Made by a program: the position numbers and the translations under genes. DNA of 34,404 nt, taken from Desulfobacterales bacterium. Lineage in GTDB: Bacteria > Desulfobacterota > Desulfobacteria > Desulfobacterales > CAFBRK01. A model generated the notes under the pieces. It searched no databases. It was not told the DNA's origin and was given only the letters and a program-made list of their open reading frames with translations. The stretch is from the NCBI GenBank assembly GCA_021737185.1, contig JAIPEL010000041.1, positions 1-34,404 of the forward strand, given 5' to 3'. Below, one piece after another: positions 33,649-34,404 of the stretch (positions within the stretch are counted from its first letter, which is position 1; every line of letters begins with the position of its first letter).

Positions 33649-34404
33649 ATGAGTGCAAAAGTCGCATCCAAAATCAAGGAAGCCGAAGTCTACCATTCCA
33701 TGGGGCTCTATTCGGAGTCGCTGAACGTCTACGAAGAAATCCTGGAAAAGGACGCAAGCCTGGATGACGAAAGCCGGCAGAACATCCAGGAAAAAATCTC
33801 CGTTCTCCAGGAAAAGATCGAAAAGCTTCAGAGGCAGGATGCGGCGGCGCTCACCTCCGATGAAATTTCCTTGATCAAGGAGACCCTGGCCCCCAGCCAC
33901 GGCCAAAGCACCGCACTGGACAGCGCAAACGCCTTCAAGGAGCTCGGTCTATACAGCGACGCGCTGGCTGAATATGAAAGTCTTCTCCAGGAGGACGTCG
34001 ACCCCGACTCCTTTTTGACGAACATGGTCGACTGCGCCCTGAGAATGTATTCTCCGGAAGAAACCATGAAGCGGCTCCAGAAACTGCTTCAGGGAAAAGA
34101 CGGGGACAAGAAGGAAAAGGCGGAGCTTTTTTCCGCCATCGGCGCCGAACTGGAAAGCCACGGCCACAGCGCCCCGGCCATGGAAAGCTACGCCGCCGCC
34201 CAGGGGCTCGATCCGAAGAACAAAACCGCAAAAGAGCGGCTCAAGGCCCTCAAGGCGAGCATGGCCACGGGCTCCCGCTACGACTATCTCCTCAACCAGA
34301 AAATGGTCACCACCGATCAGCTCAAAAAAGCGCTCCAGATGTCCAAAAAGATGAACAAGAGCGTGGAGTCCATCTTGATCGAGCAGTTCCACATCAAAAA
34401 AGAG
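33649..34404 (+). CDS. TPR protein continuing into a GspE/PilB-type N-terminal domain (partial, runs off the window)
   Basis: At least 252 residues; open to the last base, so the C-terminus is missing. ATG at 33649; GAGG lies 11 bases upstream. Residues about 10-38 and 92-200 are TPR-like helical pairs (AEVYHSMGLYSESLNVYEEIL, AFKELGLYSDALAEYESLL, AMESYAAAQGLDPKNKTAKE). From about 209, YDYLLNQKMVTTDQLKKALQ then VESILIEQFHI follows the pattern of the N-terminal domain of type II secretion/type IV pilus ATPases (GspE/PilB/MshE). If so, a pilus-assembly or secretion ATPase domain should follow beyond base 34404. That would link this operon to a pilus-like machine. Confidence 0.65.
   Translation, partial: MSAKVASKIKEAEVYHSMGLYSESLNVYEEILEKDASLDDESRQNIQEKISVLQEKIEKLQRQDAAALTSDEISLIKETLAPSHGQSTALDSANAFKELGLYSDALAEYESLLQEDVDPDSFLTNMVDCALRMYSPEETMKRLQKLLQGKDGDKKEKAELFSAIGAELESHGHSAPAMESYAAAQGLDPKNKTAKERLKALKASMATGSRYDYLLNQKMVTTDQLKKALQMSKKMNKSVESILIEQFHIKKE

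Overview
The window reads as a chromosomal segment of a GC-rich anaerobic bacterium, most likely a member of the Desulfobacterota (Desulfobacterales-like). This is inferred, not proven. It rests on the mix of an ADP-forming acyl-CoA synthetase, an acetyl-CoA hydrolase/transferase fused to a GNAT domain, PPDK, a mitochondrial-EFG1-type elongation factor, MglA/roadblock/PATAN signalling genes, and typical intergenic palindromes. No rRNA, tRNA, CRISPR array, prophage or transposase gene was seen.

Layout. (1) 1-500 is a divergent control region. Two back-to-back promoters each drive a short leader peptide rich in aromatic codons. The rightward leader (279-353) has six aromatic codons in a row (Tyr-Trp-Tyr-Tyr-Tyr-Phe) and is followed by classic mutually exclusive hairpins and two terminators: an amino-acid attenuator for the operon behind it. 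The leftward leader (136-41, minus) has Tyr-Trp-Cys-Trp-Tyr-Ser-Trp and must serve an operon outside the window, probably trp. (2) 501-6735 is an aromatic biosynthesis operon: DAHP synthase, aroE, aroA, aroK, aroC and a tyrA-type dehydrogenase. aroB and aroD are not here. (3) 6922-13400, minus strand, runs from right to left as an EF-G paralogue, a small P-loop ATPase, an enoyl-CoA hydratase-like protein and an ADP-forming acyl-CoA synthetase. (4) 13850-18591, plus strand: azlC-azlD (branched-chain amino-acid export), the CoA-transferase/GNAT fusion, rsmG and a secreted DUF4384 protein. (5) carB (minus), ppdK (plus) and a purF homologue (minus) whose catalytic N-terminal cysteine position is glycine. 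(6) 26839-34404, plus strand: a compact run of roadblock/LC7 protein, MglA-like GTPase, two small helical proteins, a zinc-ribbon/Cache/HAMP membrane receptor with no output domain, a protein with two PATAN-like repeats, a PAS + phospho-acceptor-helix protein with no ATPase domain, a REC-PATAN response regulator, a second roadblock-like protein, and the start of a TPR protein leading into a GspE/PilB N-terminal domain.

Region 6 is the best candidate for a poorly described system: a membrane sensor, a Ras-like switch with putative roadblock regulators, split two-component parts and a pilus/secretion ATPase. By analogy with Myxococcus MglA/MglB it could set the polarity or activity of a type IV pilus-like machine.

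The intergenic spaces carry several repeat families. One is a composite palindrome (TAAAATCGC-loop-GCGATTTTA, sometimes next to GGCGGC-TGC-GCCGCC) that overlaps stop codons. There are also elements ended by a TGAAACTT inverted repeat, a 194-base imperfect palindrome and short tandem repeats.
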